NCBI RefSeq assembly: GCF_024758505.1
Contig: NZ_CP077970.1
Span: 5,456,001 to 5,520,000 of the forward strand
From: Bradyrhizobium arachidis
GTDB lineage: Bacteria > Pseudomonadota > Alphaproteobacteria > Rhizobiales > Xanthobacteraceae
Length of the DNA: 64,000 nt
Reading direction: 5' to 3'
Part shown: positions 25,670 to 34,798 of the stretch, piece by piece
Position numbering within the stretch: the stretch's first letter is position 1
Layout of the letters: every line of letters starts with the position of its first letter
Position numbers and translations under genes: made by a program
Notes under the pieces: generated by a model
What the model saw: the letters and a program-made list of their open reading frames with translations, nothing else
Databases searched by the model: none
What the model was told of the DNA's origin: nothing

Positions 25670-26803
25670 ATGCCTCCGTCTCTCGACCAGCCGCTGCGCA
25701 TCCTGCACGCCGTGCGCGCGCCCGTCGGCGGTATCTTTCGGCACATCCTTGATCTCGCCAACGGCCAGATCGATCGCGGACATCATGTCGGTATCCTCGC
25801 TGACAGCCTGACCGGCGGCGAGCGCGCGGAGAAGGCGCTTGCCGATCTCGCGCCGCGCCTGAAGCTCGGCGTGCATCGCATGGCGATCCGCCGCGAGCCC
25901 TCGCCCGACGACGTGCTGGTCTGGATGCGCATGATGTCGCTGATCCGCAAACTCAGGCCGGACGTCCTGCACGGCCACGGCGCGAAAGCCGGTGCGTTCG
26001 TCCGCCTGCGCCGGCGCAGGGACAAGACCATCCGAATTTACACGCCGCATGGCGGCTCGCTGCACTACCCGCTCAATACCTTCAAGGGCGAGTTCTACGC
26101 CCGGCTCGAACGCACGCTGATGAACAGCACTGACTTGTTCCTGTTCGAGAGCGCGTTTGCCCGCGACACCTATCAGCGCATCGTCGGCACGCCCAAGGGG
26201 GTGGTGCACTGCGTGTTCAACGGTGTGACGCCGGAAGAATTCGAGCCGATGGCTTTGGCCGATGATGCGACCGACCTCGCCTATGTCGGCGAGTTCCGGC
26301 ACATCAAAGGCGCCGATCTCCTGGTCGACGCGGTCGCGCGCCTGCATGCCGGCGGCAAGATGGTCACGCTGACGCTCGGCGGTGACGGCGAGGAAACCGC
26401 AGCGCTGAAGGCGCAGGTCGAAAGACTCGGCCTTGGCGGTTCGATCCGCTTCATCGGCCACGTCAAGGCACGCTACGGCTTCTCCAAGGGTCGGTTGCTG
26501 GTCGTCCCCTCCCGCGGCGATTCCATGCCCTATGTCGTGATCGAGGCCGGTGCCGCCGGCATTCCGATGATCGCCGCACGCGTCGGCGGCATCCCGGAGA
26601 TCTTCGGCGCCGACAGCGCCGCGCTGTTTGCGCCGAGCACTCCCGACGCCATGGCTGACGCAATCGGCGCTGCGCTGGACAATCCGCAAGTCACCGCGCA
26701 ACGTGCCACGGCGCTGCGCGAGCGCATATCAGCGCATTTCTCCCAGCAGGCCATGGTCGAAGGCGTGCTGGCCGGTTACCGCGACGCGTTTGCCAATCAT
26801 TAA
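25670..26803 (+). CDS. Family 4 glycosyltransferase
   Basis: A 377-residue GT-B retaining glycosyltransferase. It probably adds a sugar to the lipid-linked repeat unit of the exopolysaccharide on the cytoplasmic face. The N-terminal Gly-rich part R-A-P-V-G-G-I-F-R-H-I and the acceptor-domain H-G-H-G-A-K-A-G-A are typical. The C-terminal donor-binding region shows Y-V-G-E-F-R-H-I-K-G, then L-V-V-P-S-R-G-D-S-M-P-Y-V-V-I-E-A, the family E-x7-E site. I chose the ATG at 25670. It is divergent from the Wzz gene and followed by the sugar-1-phosphate transferase gene. The sugar and linkage cannot be read from sequence. Confidence 0.9.
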   Translation: MPPSLDQPLRILHAVRAPVGGIFRHILDLANGQIDRGHHVGILADSLTGGERAEKALADLAPRLKLGVHRMAIRREPSPDDVLVWMRMMSLIRKLRPDVLHGHGAKAGAFVRLRRRRDKTIRIYTPHGGSLHYPLNTFKGEFYARLERTLMNSTDLFLFESAFARDTYQRIVGTPKGVVHCVFNGVTPEEFEPMALADDATDLAYVGEFRHIKGADLLVDAVARLHAGGKMVTLTLGGDGEETAALKAQVERLGLGGSIRFIGHVKARYGFSKGRLLVVPSRGDSMPYVVIEAGAAGIPMIAARVGGIPEIFGADSAALFAPSTPDAMADAIGAALDNPQVTAQRATALRERISAHFSQQAMVEGVLAGYRDAFANH

Positions 26804-26948
26804 CCGTCATTTACTACGCTAAGAGTTTCTTCCGATTTGTCCGATAAGCGAAGAGCCAGGGGAGTTCCGCCCTGGCGCCTGCGTGCCCATCTGCATGGGC
26901 AAGCCAAAACAATGGCCAGGGGGATCGCTGGAATGGACTGGGAAGGCC

Positions 26949-28499
26949 GTGGAACCGATCAACGCGCGTTCGATGCTCGAGGACGCAGCTAACGCTGCGA
27001 CAGACACGCCGACAGAAAAACCCTTCGTCGAACGGCGGCGCCGGCTGTCGCCGGCCGCGCTCGACGTGGTCAATCAGAAAGTCCTCAGGGCCTATTCGCC
27101 GATCGTAATCGCCGGCTTCGTGCGGCTCGCCGATTTCGTGCTGCTCAGCGTCGTCGGCATCGCGCTGCACCTGCTTTATGTGCTGCCGCTGTCGGGCTTC
27201 TATTGGGAGTATCTCGTCGCGATCTTCGGCATCACCGCGGCCGCGATCGCCTGCTTCCAGGCCGCCGACATCTATCAGGTCGAACTCTTCCGCGGCCACC
27301 TGCGCCAGATGACGCGGATGGTCTCGTCCTGGTCCTTCGTCTTCCTGCTGTTCATCGGCGTTTCCTTCTTCGCCAAGGTCGGCGGCGAGGTCTCGCGCGT
27401 CTGGCTCGCCGCCTATTTCGTCGTCGGTCTCGTCGCGCTGGTCGGCGAACGGATGATCCTGCGCAACCTGGTCCGCAACTGGGCGCGCGACGGCCGGCTC
27501 GACCGCCGCACCATCATCGTCGGCTCCGATCGCAACGGCGAGGAGCTGATCGAAGCATTGAAGGCGCAGGACGACACCGACATCCACGTGCTCGGCGTGT
27601 TCGACGACCGCAACGACAGCCGCGCGCTCGACACCTGCGCCGGCGCGCCAAAGCTCGGCAAGGTCGACGACATCGTCGAATTCGCCCGCCGCACCCGCGT
27701 CGACCTCGTGCTGTTCGCGCTGCCGATCTCGGCCGAGACGCGCATCCTGGAGATGCTGAAGAAGCTCTGGGTGCTGCCGGTCGACATCCGCCTCTCCGCG
27801 CACACCAACAAGCTGCGCTTCCGTCCCCGCTCCTATTCTTATCTCGGCGAAGTGCCGACGCTCGACGTGTTCGAGGCGCCGATCACCGACTGGGACCTGG
27901 TGATGAAATGGCTGTTCGACCGCATCGTCGGCGGCATTGCGCTGCTCGCCGCATTGCCTGTCATGGCGCTGGTCGCGCTTGCGGTCAGGCTCGACAGCCC
28001 GGGACCGGTCCTGTTCCGCCAGAAGCGTTTTGGCTTCAACAACGAGCGCATCGACGTCTACAAGTTCCGCTCGATGTATCACCACCAGGCCGATCCGACC
28101 GCTTCCAAGGTCGTGACCAAGAACGATCCGCGTGTCACCCGCGTCGGCCGCTTCATCCGCAAAACCAGCCTCGACGAGCTGCCGCAGCTCTTCAACGTCG
28201 TAGTCAAGGGCAATCTGTCGCTGGTCGGGCCGCGTCCGCACGCCGTGCAGGGCAAATTCCAGCACCGGCTGTTCGACGAGGCCGTCGACGGCTATTTCGC
28301 GCGCCACCGCGTAAAGCCGGGCATCACCGGCTGGGCGCAGATCAACGGCTGGCGCGGCGAGATCGACAAGGAAGAGAAGATCCAGAAGCGCGTCGAGTTC
28401 GACCTCTATTACATCGAGAACTGGTCCGTGCTGTTCGACCTCTACATCTTCCTCAAGACACCGTTGTCGCTGCTGACCAAGAACGAGAATGCGTATTGA
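26949..28499 (+). CDS. Undecaprenyl-phosphate glucose phosphotransferase (WcaJ-type)
   Basis: Starts exopolysaccharide repeat-unit synthesis by transferring a hexose-1-phosphate from a UDP-sugar to undecaprenyl phosphate. It has the long polyprenyl glycosyl-1-phosphotransferase layout: four N-terminal helices (about 40-165 in the longest reading), a Rossmann-like middle domain (I-I-V-G-S-D-R-N-G), one helix, then the catalytic domain with [28 protein letters not shown] and [11 protein letters not shown]. Start is uncertain: I use GTG at 26949 after GGGAAGG; 26883 and 26973 are alternatives. It follows the GT4 gene on the same strand. Confidence 0.92.
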   Translation: MEPINARSMLEDAANAATDTPTEKPFVERRRRLSPAALDVVNQKVLRAYSPIVIAGFVRLADFVLLSVVGIALHLLYVLPLSGFYWEYLVAIFGITAAAIACFQAADIYQVELFRGHLRQMTRMVSSWSFVFLLFIGVSFFAKVGGEVSRVWLAAYFVVGLVALVGERMILRNLVRNWARDGRLDRRTIIVGSDRNGEELIEALKAQDDTDIHVLGVFDDRNDSRALDTCAGAPKLGKVDDIVEFARRTRVDLVLFALPISAETRILEMLKKLWVLPVDIRLSAHTNKLRFRPRSYSYLGEVPTLDVFEAPITDWDLVMKWLFDRIVGGIALLAALPVMALVALAVRLDSPGPVLFRQKRFGFNNERIDVYKFRSMYHHQADPTASKVVTKNDPRVTRVGRFIRKTSLDELPQLFNVVVKGNLSLVGPRPHAVQGKFQHRLFDEAVDGYFARHRVKPGITGWAQINGWRGEIDKEEKIQKRVEFDLYYIENWSVLFDLYIFLKTPLSLLTKNENAY

Positions 28500-28507
28500 G
28501 GTCTTTC

Positions 28508-28606
28508 GTCATGCCCCGCGAAGGCGGGGCATCCAGTACGCCGCGGCGTCGAGATTGAACTCACCGTCTCGGAGTACTGGATCGCCCGGTCGAGCCGGGC
28601 GATGAC
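28508..28606 (+). repeat. Rhizobial intergenic palindromic repeat (family C)
   Basis: Starts GTCATGCCCCGCG with an inner GCCCCGCGAAGGCGGGGC hairpin and ends CCCGGTCGAGCCGGGCGATGAC. The two inner arms CCAGTAC and GTACTGG face each other across the middle. It fills the gap between the sugar transferase and the ligase/polymerase gene, so it may influence read-through in the exopolysaccharide transcript. Confidence 0.85.
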
Positions 28607-28649
28607 AGCAGTGTGTTGTGTACGAGTTGCGTAAGCGTATGAGCGTGTG

Positions 28650-29918
28650 ATGACCTATGCGGCGACAGCCGGGGGAATGAATGCAGCGGCTTCCGCTGCG
28701 CCCGGCGTATTGGCGCTCCAGCGCGCGCTGGTCTGGCTGGTCGGCGCATGCGGCGCCGTCGTCTTCATCGAGCCGAGCCCCTACGAAATCGCCACACTGC
28801 TTGCCACGGTCACCTTCTTCGCGACCGGCCTGCGGCTGCAACTTGTGTTCATGCCGCTGGTGCTGGCGCTGTTCCTGCTCAACATCGGCTACACCATCTG
28901 TGCCATTCCGCTGCTCGGCCAGAGCGAGGTGGCGAGCTGGATCGCGACCTCCTGGTACATGGCTTTCACCGTGGTGTTCTTCGCCATGGTCGTCTCCGAG
29001 GACACGGCGGCGCGGCTCGATATGCTCAGGCGCGGGCTCGTGGTCGGCGCCATGGTCGCCGCGATCTCCGCGGTTGCGGGCTACTTCCATCTCGTCCCCG
29101 GTGGAAACGACCTGCTGACGCTTTATGGACGCGCGCGCGGCACCTTCAAGGACCCGAACGTGCTCGGCGCCTTCCTGATCCTGCCGTCGCTATTCGTGTT
29201 GCAGAGCGTGGTTTTGGAGCGGCCCGGCAAGGCGATCCGCAACGCGATAGCCTTTGCCATCATGGCGCTCGCCATCCTTCTCGCCTTCTCGCGCGCGGCC
29301 TGGGGCGGCCTGGTCCTGACCGCAGCGTTCATGCTAGCGCTGATGGTGCTGACCAGCCGGAGCAACACCCAGCGCTCGCGCATCATCATCATGACCATCG
29401 TCGCCGCGGTCCTGGGGCTGGCGCTGATCGCGGTGCTGCTGTCGTTCGACGCCACCGCAGAAATGTTCAAGCAGCGCGCGAGCTTCGATCAGAGCTACGA
29501 CGAAGGCCGCTTTGGCCGCTTCGGCCGCCACATCCTCGGCGCCGACATGGCGCTCGACCTTCCCTTCGGCATCGGGCCGCTGCAATTCCACCGCTACTTT
29601 CCCGAGGACACCCACAACTCCTACCTCAACGCCTTCATGTCCGGCGGCTGGTTGTCGGGCGTGCTCTATCCGGCGCTGGTGTTCACGACCGTCGTCATCG
29701 GCTTCCGGCACGTCTTCGTCCGCGTGCCCTGGCAGCGCACATACCTCGCGGTGTTCTCGGCCTTCGTCGGCACCGTCGGCGAGAGCTTCGTGATCGACAC
29801 CGATCACTGGCGGCACTTCTGGATGATGCTGGGCGCGATGTGGGGCATGATCGCCGCGGCGCAGGCCTACAAGGTGCCCGCAGACATGTCTGTCAACGCC
29901 GAGACTTCGGCGTCTTGA
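28650..29918 (+). CDS. O-antigen ligase / Wzy-like polymerase family protein
   Basis: About 422 residues with roughly ten predicted membrane helices. The largest periplasmic loop lies between about 265 and 340 and holds D-Q-S-Y-D-E-G-R-F-G-R-F-G-R-H-I and the H-N-S-Y-L-N-A-F motif, which is the conserved His-Asn part of the WaaL/Wzy family. F-K-D-P-N-V-L-G-A-F is also a family motif. In this cluster it is the best candidate for the exopolysaccharide polymerase. The ATG at 28650 is preferred over the GTG three bases earlier. The 3' end overlaps the tail of the convergent MarR gene by 26 bases. Confidence 0.85.
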   Translation: MTYAATAGGMNAAASAAPGVLALQRALVWLVGACGAVVFIEPSPYEIATLLATVTFFATGLRLQLVFMPLVLALFLLNIGYTICAIPLLGQSEVASWIATSWYMAFTVVFFAMVVSEDTAARLDMLRRGLVVGAMVAAISAVAGYFHLVPGGNDLLTLYGRARGTFKDPNVLGAFLILPSLFVLQSVVLERPGKAIRNAIAFAIMALAILLAFSRAAWGGLVLTAAFMLALMVLTSRSNTQRSRIIIMTIVAAVLGLALIAVLLSFDATAEMFKQRASFDQSYDEGRFGRFGRHILGADMALDLPFGIGPLQFHRYFPEDTHNSYLNAFMSGGWLSGVLYPALVFTTVVIGFRHVFVRVPWQRTYLAVFSAFVGTVGESFVIDTDHWRHFWMMLGAMWGMIAAAQAYKVPADMSVNAETSAS

Positions 29919-30414
29919 GACTGGCGCGCTTCTCCGGCGGCGTGTCGATGACGGTCTTCAGCGCCTCGGTCGCTTCCAGCACGCCCTTGTAACCGTCAGT
30001 AGCGAACCGCAGCAACAGGCGCAGCTCCTCGTCGGTATAGCGGCTCCAGAGCTTCTGCATCGCCTGCTGCATCGGCACGTAGAGCTGTCCGATCTGCGCC
30101 GTCGCCTCCGGCACGATGACGATGAAGACCTTGCGGCGATCGGCGTCATCGCGCTCGCGACGCACATAGCCAGCTTTCTCCAGCCGATCCACGACGCCGG
30201 TGATGGCGCCGGTCGTCAGGCCCGTGACCTCGGCGAGCCGGCCTGCGGTCGCCCGTCCTTCCAGGTTCAGAAAGTCCATGCATTCGAGATCGGAATTGGA
30301 GATCCCGGCAACGTTGGCAACCGCCTGGCCGTAGAGCACGCCCTGCGCCGACGATCGACGCATCGCCTCTTCGAGTTCCCCAAGCAGCACGGTGCGCGCT
30401 TTTCCCCTTGACAA
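29893..30414 (-). CDS. MarR family transcriptional regulator
   Basis: A winged-helix repressor of up to 173 residues. The recognition part reads T-A-G-R-L-A-E-V-T-G-L-T-T-G-A-I-T-G-V and the wing is V-R-R-E-R-D-D-A-D-R-R-K-V-F, both typical. The start is uncertain: the frame opens at TTG (30414), while GTG at 30390 has AGGGGAAAA before it. It is divergent from the FAD oxidoreductase gene, and the 96-base gap between them holds repeated half-sites, so it probably controls that gene and itself, released by a phenolic or lipid-type ligand as for other MarR proteins. Confidence 0.9.
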   Translation of the reverse strand: MSRGKARTVLLGELEEAMRRSSAQGVLYGQAVANVAGISNSDLECMDFLNLEGRATAGRLAEVTGLTTGAITGVVDRLEKAGYVRRERDDADRRKVFIVIVPEATAQIGQLYVPMQQAMQKLWSRYTDEELRLLLRFATDGYKGVLEATEALKTVIDTPPEKRASLKTPKSRR

Positions 30415-30430
30415 GGACCGGCCTCATATC

Positions 30431-30470
30431 TTAGCAACTATATCTCTTAGTCGCTAAGATAATTAGCGAC
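30431..30470. promoter_or_regulatory. Likely MarR operator between the MarR and FAD oxidoreductase genes
   Basis: Three copies of the half-site TTAGC(A/G)AC: TTAGCAAC at 30431, GTCGCTAA at 30450-30457 and TTAGCGAC at 30463-30470. The last two form a perfect eight-base inverted repeat with a five-base spacer, and TCTTAG-TCG-CTAAGA (30445-30459) is a further overlapping palindrome. The region is AT-rich in an otherwise GC-rich window. Two tandem or overlapping dimer sites are likely. Confidence 0.7.
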
Positions 30471-30510
30471 CATAATTTTCCTAGCACCCAGCCACCCTCG
30501 GGAGCAAGAC

Positions 30511-31707
30511 ATGCAAAGCCGTCCTCGCAAGGCCCTGATCATCGGCGCCGGTATCGCCGGGCCCGTCACCGCGATCCTGCTCCGCCGCGCCGGCATCGAG
30601 GCGCAGATCTTCGAGGCCTGGCCCTACTCCACCGGCATCGGCGGCGGGCTCCAGATCGCACCGAACGGCATGCACGTGATGGAAGAGCTCGGCCTCGCCC
30701 GCGAGCTGATCGGCCGCGGCTCCGTCGCGGAGTCCTTCGACTTCTACGCCCAGGATGGCACGCGGCTCGGCTCGATCAATCGCGACATGGAAAGGCGCTT
30801 CGGCCAGCCTGCGGTGAACATCTGCCGCGCGACGCTGAACGAGATCCTCATCGACAAGGCGTGGTGCTCGCATGCCGAGCTCTACTTCGAAAAACGCCTG
30901 GTCGGCATCGAGGATCGCGGCGACCAGCCGATCGTCGCGCATTTTGCCGACGGCACCAGCGCCGAAGGCGACTTCCTGATCGGCGCCGACGGCGTGCATT
31001 CCGCCGTCCGCCGCCATGTCGTGCCTGATGGTCCCACGCCCTTCGACACCGGCCTGATCGGCTTTGGCGGATTTGTACCGCGCGCCGTGCTCGACGGCGT
31101 TTCGCTCGGCGGGCGGGTCGAGACCACGTTTGGCCGCAGCGGCTTCTTCGGTTACGGATTCTGGAGCACCGACCCCAGGGACGGCGCGATGTGGTGGAGC
31201 ACGCAGCCCGCAAACGGCATGGATGCGGCAACGTTCCGCGGCCAGGAGCAATCGACGCTGAAGCAGCATCTGCGCGACTTCCACAGGGGATGGCACGACC
31301 CGATCCCCGCGATCATCGAAGTCGCCGAGAACATCGTGGTGACCGACACGCTCGACGTCGCGACGCTGCCGACCTGGTCGCGCAAACGTTCATTGCTGAT
31401 CGGCGATGCCGCACATGCAACCAGCCCGCATGCCGGCCAGGGCGCCTCGCTCGCGCTCGAGGACGCGATGCGGCTCGGCCGGCTGATGATGCAGGGACAG
31501 GAGCTCGGCCTCACCTTCCAGAATTTTGAGCTCGAGCGCCGCCCGCGCGCGGAGAAGATCGTCGCCATCGCCCGCCGCAACGGCAGCAGCAAGCGCGAGT
31601 TCAGCGCCAGCGGCGCGTGGATCCGCAATCAGATGATGAAATGGTTCTTGCCGCTCGGCGCCAAGAGCATGGATTTCATGTACGCGTATGATGCGCGGGC
31701 GGCGTAA
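30511..31707 (+). CDS. FAD-dependent monooxygenase (aromatic hydroxylase type)
   Basis: A 398-residue class A flavoprotein monooxygenase. The FAD loop is at the start: A-L-I-I-G-A-G-I-A-G-P-V. The second FAD/NADPH motif reads F-L-I-G-A-D-G-V-H-S near residue 150, and the third, L-I-G-D-A-A-H-A-T-S-P-H-A-G-Q-G, near 300. These are the standard GxGxxG, DG and GD motifs, so the enzyme should hydroxylate an aromatic or similar compound using NAD(P)H and oxygen. It is divergent from a MarR gene with a shared operator region, which suggests induction by its substrate. The substrate is unknown. Confidence 0.9.
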   Translation: MQSRPRKALIIGAGIAGPVTAILLRRAGIEAQIFEAWPYSTGIGGGLQIAPNGMHVMEELGLARELIGRGSVAESFDFYAQDGTRLGSINRDMERRFGQPAVNICRATLNEILIDKAWCSHAELYFEKRLVGIEDRGDQPIVAHFADGTSAEGDFLIGADGVHSAVRRHVVPDGPTPFDTGLIGFGGFVPRAVLDGVSLGGRVETTFGRSGFFGYGFWSTDPRDGAMWWSTQPANGMDAATFRGQEQSTLKQHLRDFHRGWHDPIPAIIEVAENIVVTDTLDVATLPTWSRKRSLLIGDAAHATSPHAGQGASLALEDAMRLGRLMMQGQELGLTFQNFELERRPRAEKIVAIARRNGSSKREFSASGAWIRNQMMKWFLPLGAKSMDFMYAYDARAA

Positions 31708-31721
31708 CAAGCGACGCTGCC

Positions 31722-31863
31722 GTAGGGTGGGTTAGCCTCGCGGCTGCGCGAAGCGCAGACCGCTAGGCGTAACCCACCTCTTTTCTTTCCGCGTCGACAG
31801 AAGTGGTGGGTTACGCCTAGCGGATTGCGCTTTGCACAATCCGCGGGGCTAACCCACCCTACG
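31722..31863 (+). repeat. Rhizobial intergenic palindromic repeat (family D), double unit
   Basis: Begins GTAGGGTGGGTTAGC and ends with the inverse GCTAACCCACCCTAC. Inside, GCTAGGCGTAACCCACC and GGTGGGTTACGCCTAGC are also inverse of one another, so the element is two hairpin units facing each other. It lies between the convergent FAD oxidoreductase and saccharopine-dehydrogenase-like genes. Confidence 0.88.
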
Positions 31864-31872
31864 AAGGCGCGA

Positions 31873-33051
31873 CTACGTCTCCACCTGGAACGTCAGCCCG
31901 GCGTGATCCTGCAACCGCTTGATCAAACTGCCCTGCATCGCCGCGCCCGGCGTCCAGAAGCCGCCCGGCACGTCCCTGGTGTCGCGCAGCATGCAGATCG
32001 CGCATTCCGAGATCATCTTCGAGGTCGAGCCGTAGCCGGGATCGCGGTCGCCCTTCACGCCCGCGCGGACCTGACGGCCGTCAGGCGCGATCGCGACATA
32101 GAGCAGATCGTAGCGGCCGTTCTCGCGTTCCTCCTTCGAGGGCCCCTCGCCCGGCTTCGGCGCGTTCGGGCCGGTCTTCTCGGCATTAACAGCCATCACC
32201 TTCTTGGCGTTCGCCTCGCCCTTCTCGCCGGCGCCGGTCAGCACCATCTCGTCGTAGATGAATTGCTTGCCATAGGGAAAGCTCATCAGCATGTTGGAGC
32301 GGTGGACGTTGCGCGTGTTGATCAGCGCCATCATGAACGGCGCGGCCCACGAACCCAGATCCTCTTCGTAGGCCGCCCTGTTGCCGCGCGGCTGCTTGGG
32401 ACCGGTGAAGCCCGGCGTCAGCGCGAAGGCGTCATTCAGGATGGCGACGAGGCTGATGTCCTTGGCGACCGCGTCGAACGTCGCCTTCGCGCTCGCCGCC
32501 GTGCCGCCGGAGAGCGTGCCGCGCATGTCGCGCACGCGGCCTTTGACGCGCGGTGCCGTCGCGCCGAACACGCGCTTGGCTTCCTCCTGCACGAAGAAGG
32601 CGCCGAGCTCGAACGGCACCGAGTCGAAGCCGCAGGAGAATACGATGCGCGCGCCGCTCGCCTTGGCCGCCGCCTCGTGCTTGTCGATCATCTGCCGCAT
32701 CCACACCGGCTCGCCGCAGAGATCGAAATAGTCGACGCCGCCGGCAACGCAGGCGGCCAGCAGGTCCTCGCCGTACCATTGATACGGACCGACGGTGGTG
32801 ATCACCGACTTCGTCTGATCGACCATCGCCTTCAGCGTCGCCGGATCGGAGGCATCAGCGACGATCAGCGGTGTGTCGGCCGGCGCGCCGATCGCGTCGC
32901 GCACCGATTTGAGCTTGTCGAGGCTGCGCCCCGCCATCGCCCATTTCAAATCCTTGTCGGCCTTGTAATGAGCCGCGAGATATTCGGCGACGAGCTGACC
33001 GGTAAACCCGGTCGCGCCATAGACGACGATGTCATAGTTCTTGGAACTCAT
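31873..33051 (-). CDS. Saccharopine-dehydrogenase-like NAD(P)-binding protein (trans-acting enoyl reductase type)
   Basis: A 392-residue protein with an N-terminal Rossmann domain, Y-D-I-V-V-Y-G-A-T-G-F-T-G-Q-L-V, the form seen in the trans-enoyl-reductase/saccharopine-dehydrogenase-like family that acts on lipid or polyketide intermediates. The following strands V-I-T-T-V-G-P-Y and D-Y-F-D-L-C-G-E are typical of this branch. Its start is 13 bases behind the DUF169 gene's stop on the same strand, so they form a two-gene unit. The true substrate is unknown; lysine synthesis by saccharopine is unlikely in this organism. Confidence 0.88.
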   Translation of the reverse strand: MSSKNYDIVVYGATGFTGQLVAEYLAAHYKADKDLKWAMAGRSLDKLKSVRDAIGAPADTPLIVADASDPATLKAMVDQTKSVITTVGPYQWYGEDLLAACVAGGVDYFDLCGEPVWMRQMIDKHEAAAKASGARIVFSCGFDSVPFELGAFFVQEEAKRVFGATAPRVKGRVRDMRGTLSGGTAASAKATFDAVAKDISLVAILNDAFALTPGFTGPKQPRGNRAAYEEDLGSWAAPFMMALINTRNVHRSNMLMSFPYGKQFIYDEMVLTGAGEKGEANAKKVMAVNAEKTGPNAPKPGEGPSKEERENGRYDLLYVAIAPDGRQVRAGVKGDRDPGYGSTSKMISECAICMLRDTRDVPGGFWTPGAAMQGSLIKRLQDHAGLTFQVET

Positions 33052-33063
33052 GGTCCAAAACCT

Positions 33064-33846
33064 CTACTTCTTTCCGTAACTCACGCCCATGCCCGCACGC
33101 ACATCGCTCTGGATCCCGTAGGGCGGGATCGGATAGCGAAGACCGTTCTTGGCCAGCGCCTTCATGCCCACGATCGCCTTGGCGAGATGTTCGGGCTTCA
33201 GGGCCATCAGCATCTCCTCGTCCGGCACGCCGCCATAGCGCCGCTCGGCATAGCATGGCAAGGACAGACTGGGCTCGCCGGTCTTGAACGCCCGCCCCCA
33301 GGAATCCGCGCAGGCGGTTTCGCCGACCACGCCCCATTCGAACTTCTTGTAGCCGGTATATTGCAGCCCGTTGATCAGGATGATCATCTGCCCCGGCGTC
33401 GCATAGACCATGCAGATGTCCGGCGGGTTGAGGCGGCCGCTCGCAAGCGGGCTCACCGCAAGCGCCTTGTACTGGCCGAACGGCACCACGTCGAGCGCCT
33501 CCTGGCGCTTGCGCGCGTCCTCCGCCGTGCCGTGCCACACGCCGACATAGTTTTCGCCCGACAGCCACTTTTCGTCCTGCGGCGCGAGCCCGATCACGGC
33601 GCGGCACTGCGCGCCGACGAGATCATCACCGGTGATGCCGACCGTCCAGCCGAGCCGCGAGGCCATGCTGACGATCTGGTCGGTGGTGTGGACCGCACTC
33701 GGCCGGCGGATTTTCGGGATCGCCTCCATGTCCTCGACGCGCGCAAACAGCTTCATGCCGATCACGCTCGTCTTCAGGCGCAACAGGCTGTTGAGGTCAG
33801 CAACGATGGCGGAGAGGTCGATCGGATCGGCGATCTCGTGTTGCAT
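33064..33846 (-). CDS. DUF169 family protein
   Basis: A 260-residue cytosolic protein from the ATG at 33846, which follows GGGAGGAC; a longer frame to 33963 overlaps the next gene and lacks family character. The pattern matches DUF169: S-V-I-G-M-K-L-F, then C-R-A-V-I-G-L, Y-A-T-P-G-Q-M, and C-A-D-S-W-G-R. The cysteines near residues 122, 181 and 222 could bind metal, but that is not established. Function unknown in the family. It precedes the saccharopine-dehydrogenase-like gene by 12 bases, so both likely serve one pathway. Confidence 0.85.
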   Translation of the reverse strand: MQHEIADPIDLSAIVADLNSLLRLKTSVIGMKLFARVEDMEAIPKIRRPSAVHTTDQIVSMASRLGWTVGITGDDLVGAQCRAVIGLAPQDEKWLSGENYVGVWHGTAEDARKRQEALDVVPFGQYKALAVSPLASGRLNPPDICMVYATPGQMIILINGLQYTGYKKFEWGVVGETACADSWGRAFKTGEPSLSLPCYAERRYGGVPDEEMLMALKPEHLAKAIVGMKALAKNGLRYPIPPYGIQSDVRAGMGVSYGKK

Positions 33847-33890
33847 GCTGTCCTCCCGGCGAAGGGCCGTTGTTCTGTTCTGGCTCTTTT

Positions 33891-34685
33891 CTAGTCCTTG
33901 CCCGGGCCCGGAAGCAACTCGTCGATCCTGCCGGTCAGGCGGTAGGCCACCAGGCCGAGCCATTCGCGCGCGGCGGTTTCGGTGCGTGCAAGGCCGTCAG
34001 TCGACAGTTTGTTGAACGAGAGCAGATCGGCGCGGCCGCCGACGCGCCAATCCACCGGATAGGCCTCGACCGGAAATCCCGCCTTGCGAAACAGGCCCAT
34101 GGAGCGCGGCATGTGATAGGCCGACGTCACCAATAGCCAGCGCTCGCCGGGTTTCGGGTCGACTATCGCCTTCGTGAACTGCGCATTCTCCTGGGTGTTG
34201 CGCGACTGCCGCTCGATGATCATCCGCTCCTTCGCGATGCCAAGTCCTTCCAGGATGGTCGCGGCATAGTCGCCTTCCTTGGCGTCGACCGCGATCAGAT
34301 TGGCGCTGCCACCGGTGAAGACGACGCGCGCGTTGGGATAGCGCCGCGCGAGTGCAGCAGTGGCAAAGAGGCGATCGGCCGCGTTGCGCACCACGGGCGT
34401 GTTGCGGGCCTCCGAGAGATCGGCATCGATCGGTCCGCCCAGCACAATGATGCCGTCGGGCGCGCCGCGCGCGGCGTCCCATGCCGGAAAGCGCTGCTCC
34501 AGCGGATAGATCAGGATGCTGCCGAGCGGCGCAAATCCGCACAACGCGAGCAGCGCCATTGTCACGACGAGCAATTTGCGGCCGAGCGAAGCAAAGCGCG
34601 TCGCGAGCAGCAGGATCCCGACGACGCCGAGCTCGATCAGGAGATTGATCGGCATGAAGACCATGCCGAGGGTTTTGGAGAGCAC
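33891..34685 (-). CDS. YdcF/ElyC-family protein (DUF218)
   Basis: 264 residues with two N-terminal membrane helices (L-L-I-E-L-G-V-V-G-I-L-L-L and L-L-V-V-T-M-A-L-L-A-L-C-G-F) followed by a periplasmic DUF218 domain. Typical motifs are G-I-I-V-L-G-G-P-I, F-T-G-G-S-A-N, N-T-Q-E-N-A and L-L-V-T-S-A-Y-H-M-P-R-S. E. coli members such as ElyC and SanA affect envelope integrity and lipid-carrier use. It is divergent from the formamidase gene and ends 44 bases before the DUF169 start; co-transcription with that pair is possible. Confidence 0.9.
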   Translation of the reverse strand: MLSKTLGMVFMPINLLIELGVVGILLLATRFASLGRKLLVVTMALLALCGFAPLGSILIYPLEQRFPAWDAARGAPDGIIVLGGPIDADLSEARNTPVVRNAADRLFATAALARRYPNARVVFTGGSANLIAVDAKEGDYAATILEGLGIAKERMIIERQSRNTQENAQFTKAIVDPKPGERWLLVTSAYHMPRSMGLFRKAGFPVEAYPVDWRVGGRADLLSFNKLSTDGLARTETAAREWLGLVAYRLTGRIDELLPGPGKD

Positions 34686-34798
34686 GAAAAACAGGGGAAG
34701 CCTCTTGGGATATTTGCTACAGCCTCATACGCTGTCTCCGCCGCGAGCCCAAGGGCATTCACAAACCCCATTCAAGAGCGCATTCCGAGGTCGTCGAA

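Noticed and set aside
31825..33894. A 689-codon plus-strand ORF across two genes
   Set aside because: It runs antisense to the saccharopine-dehydrogenase-like and DUF169 genes, both of which have clear family motifs.
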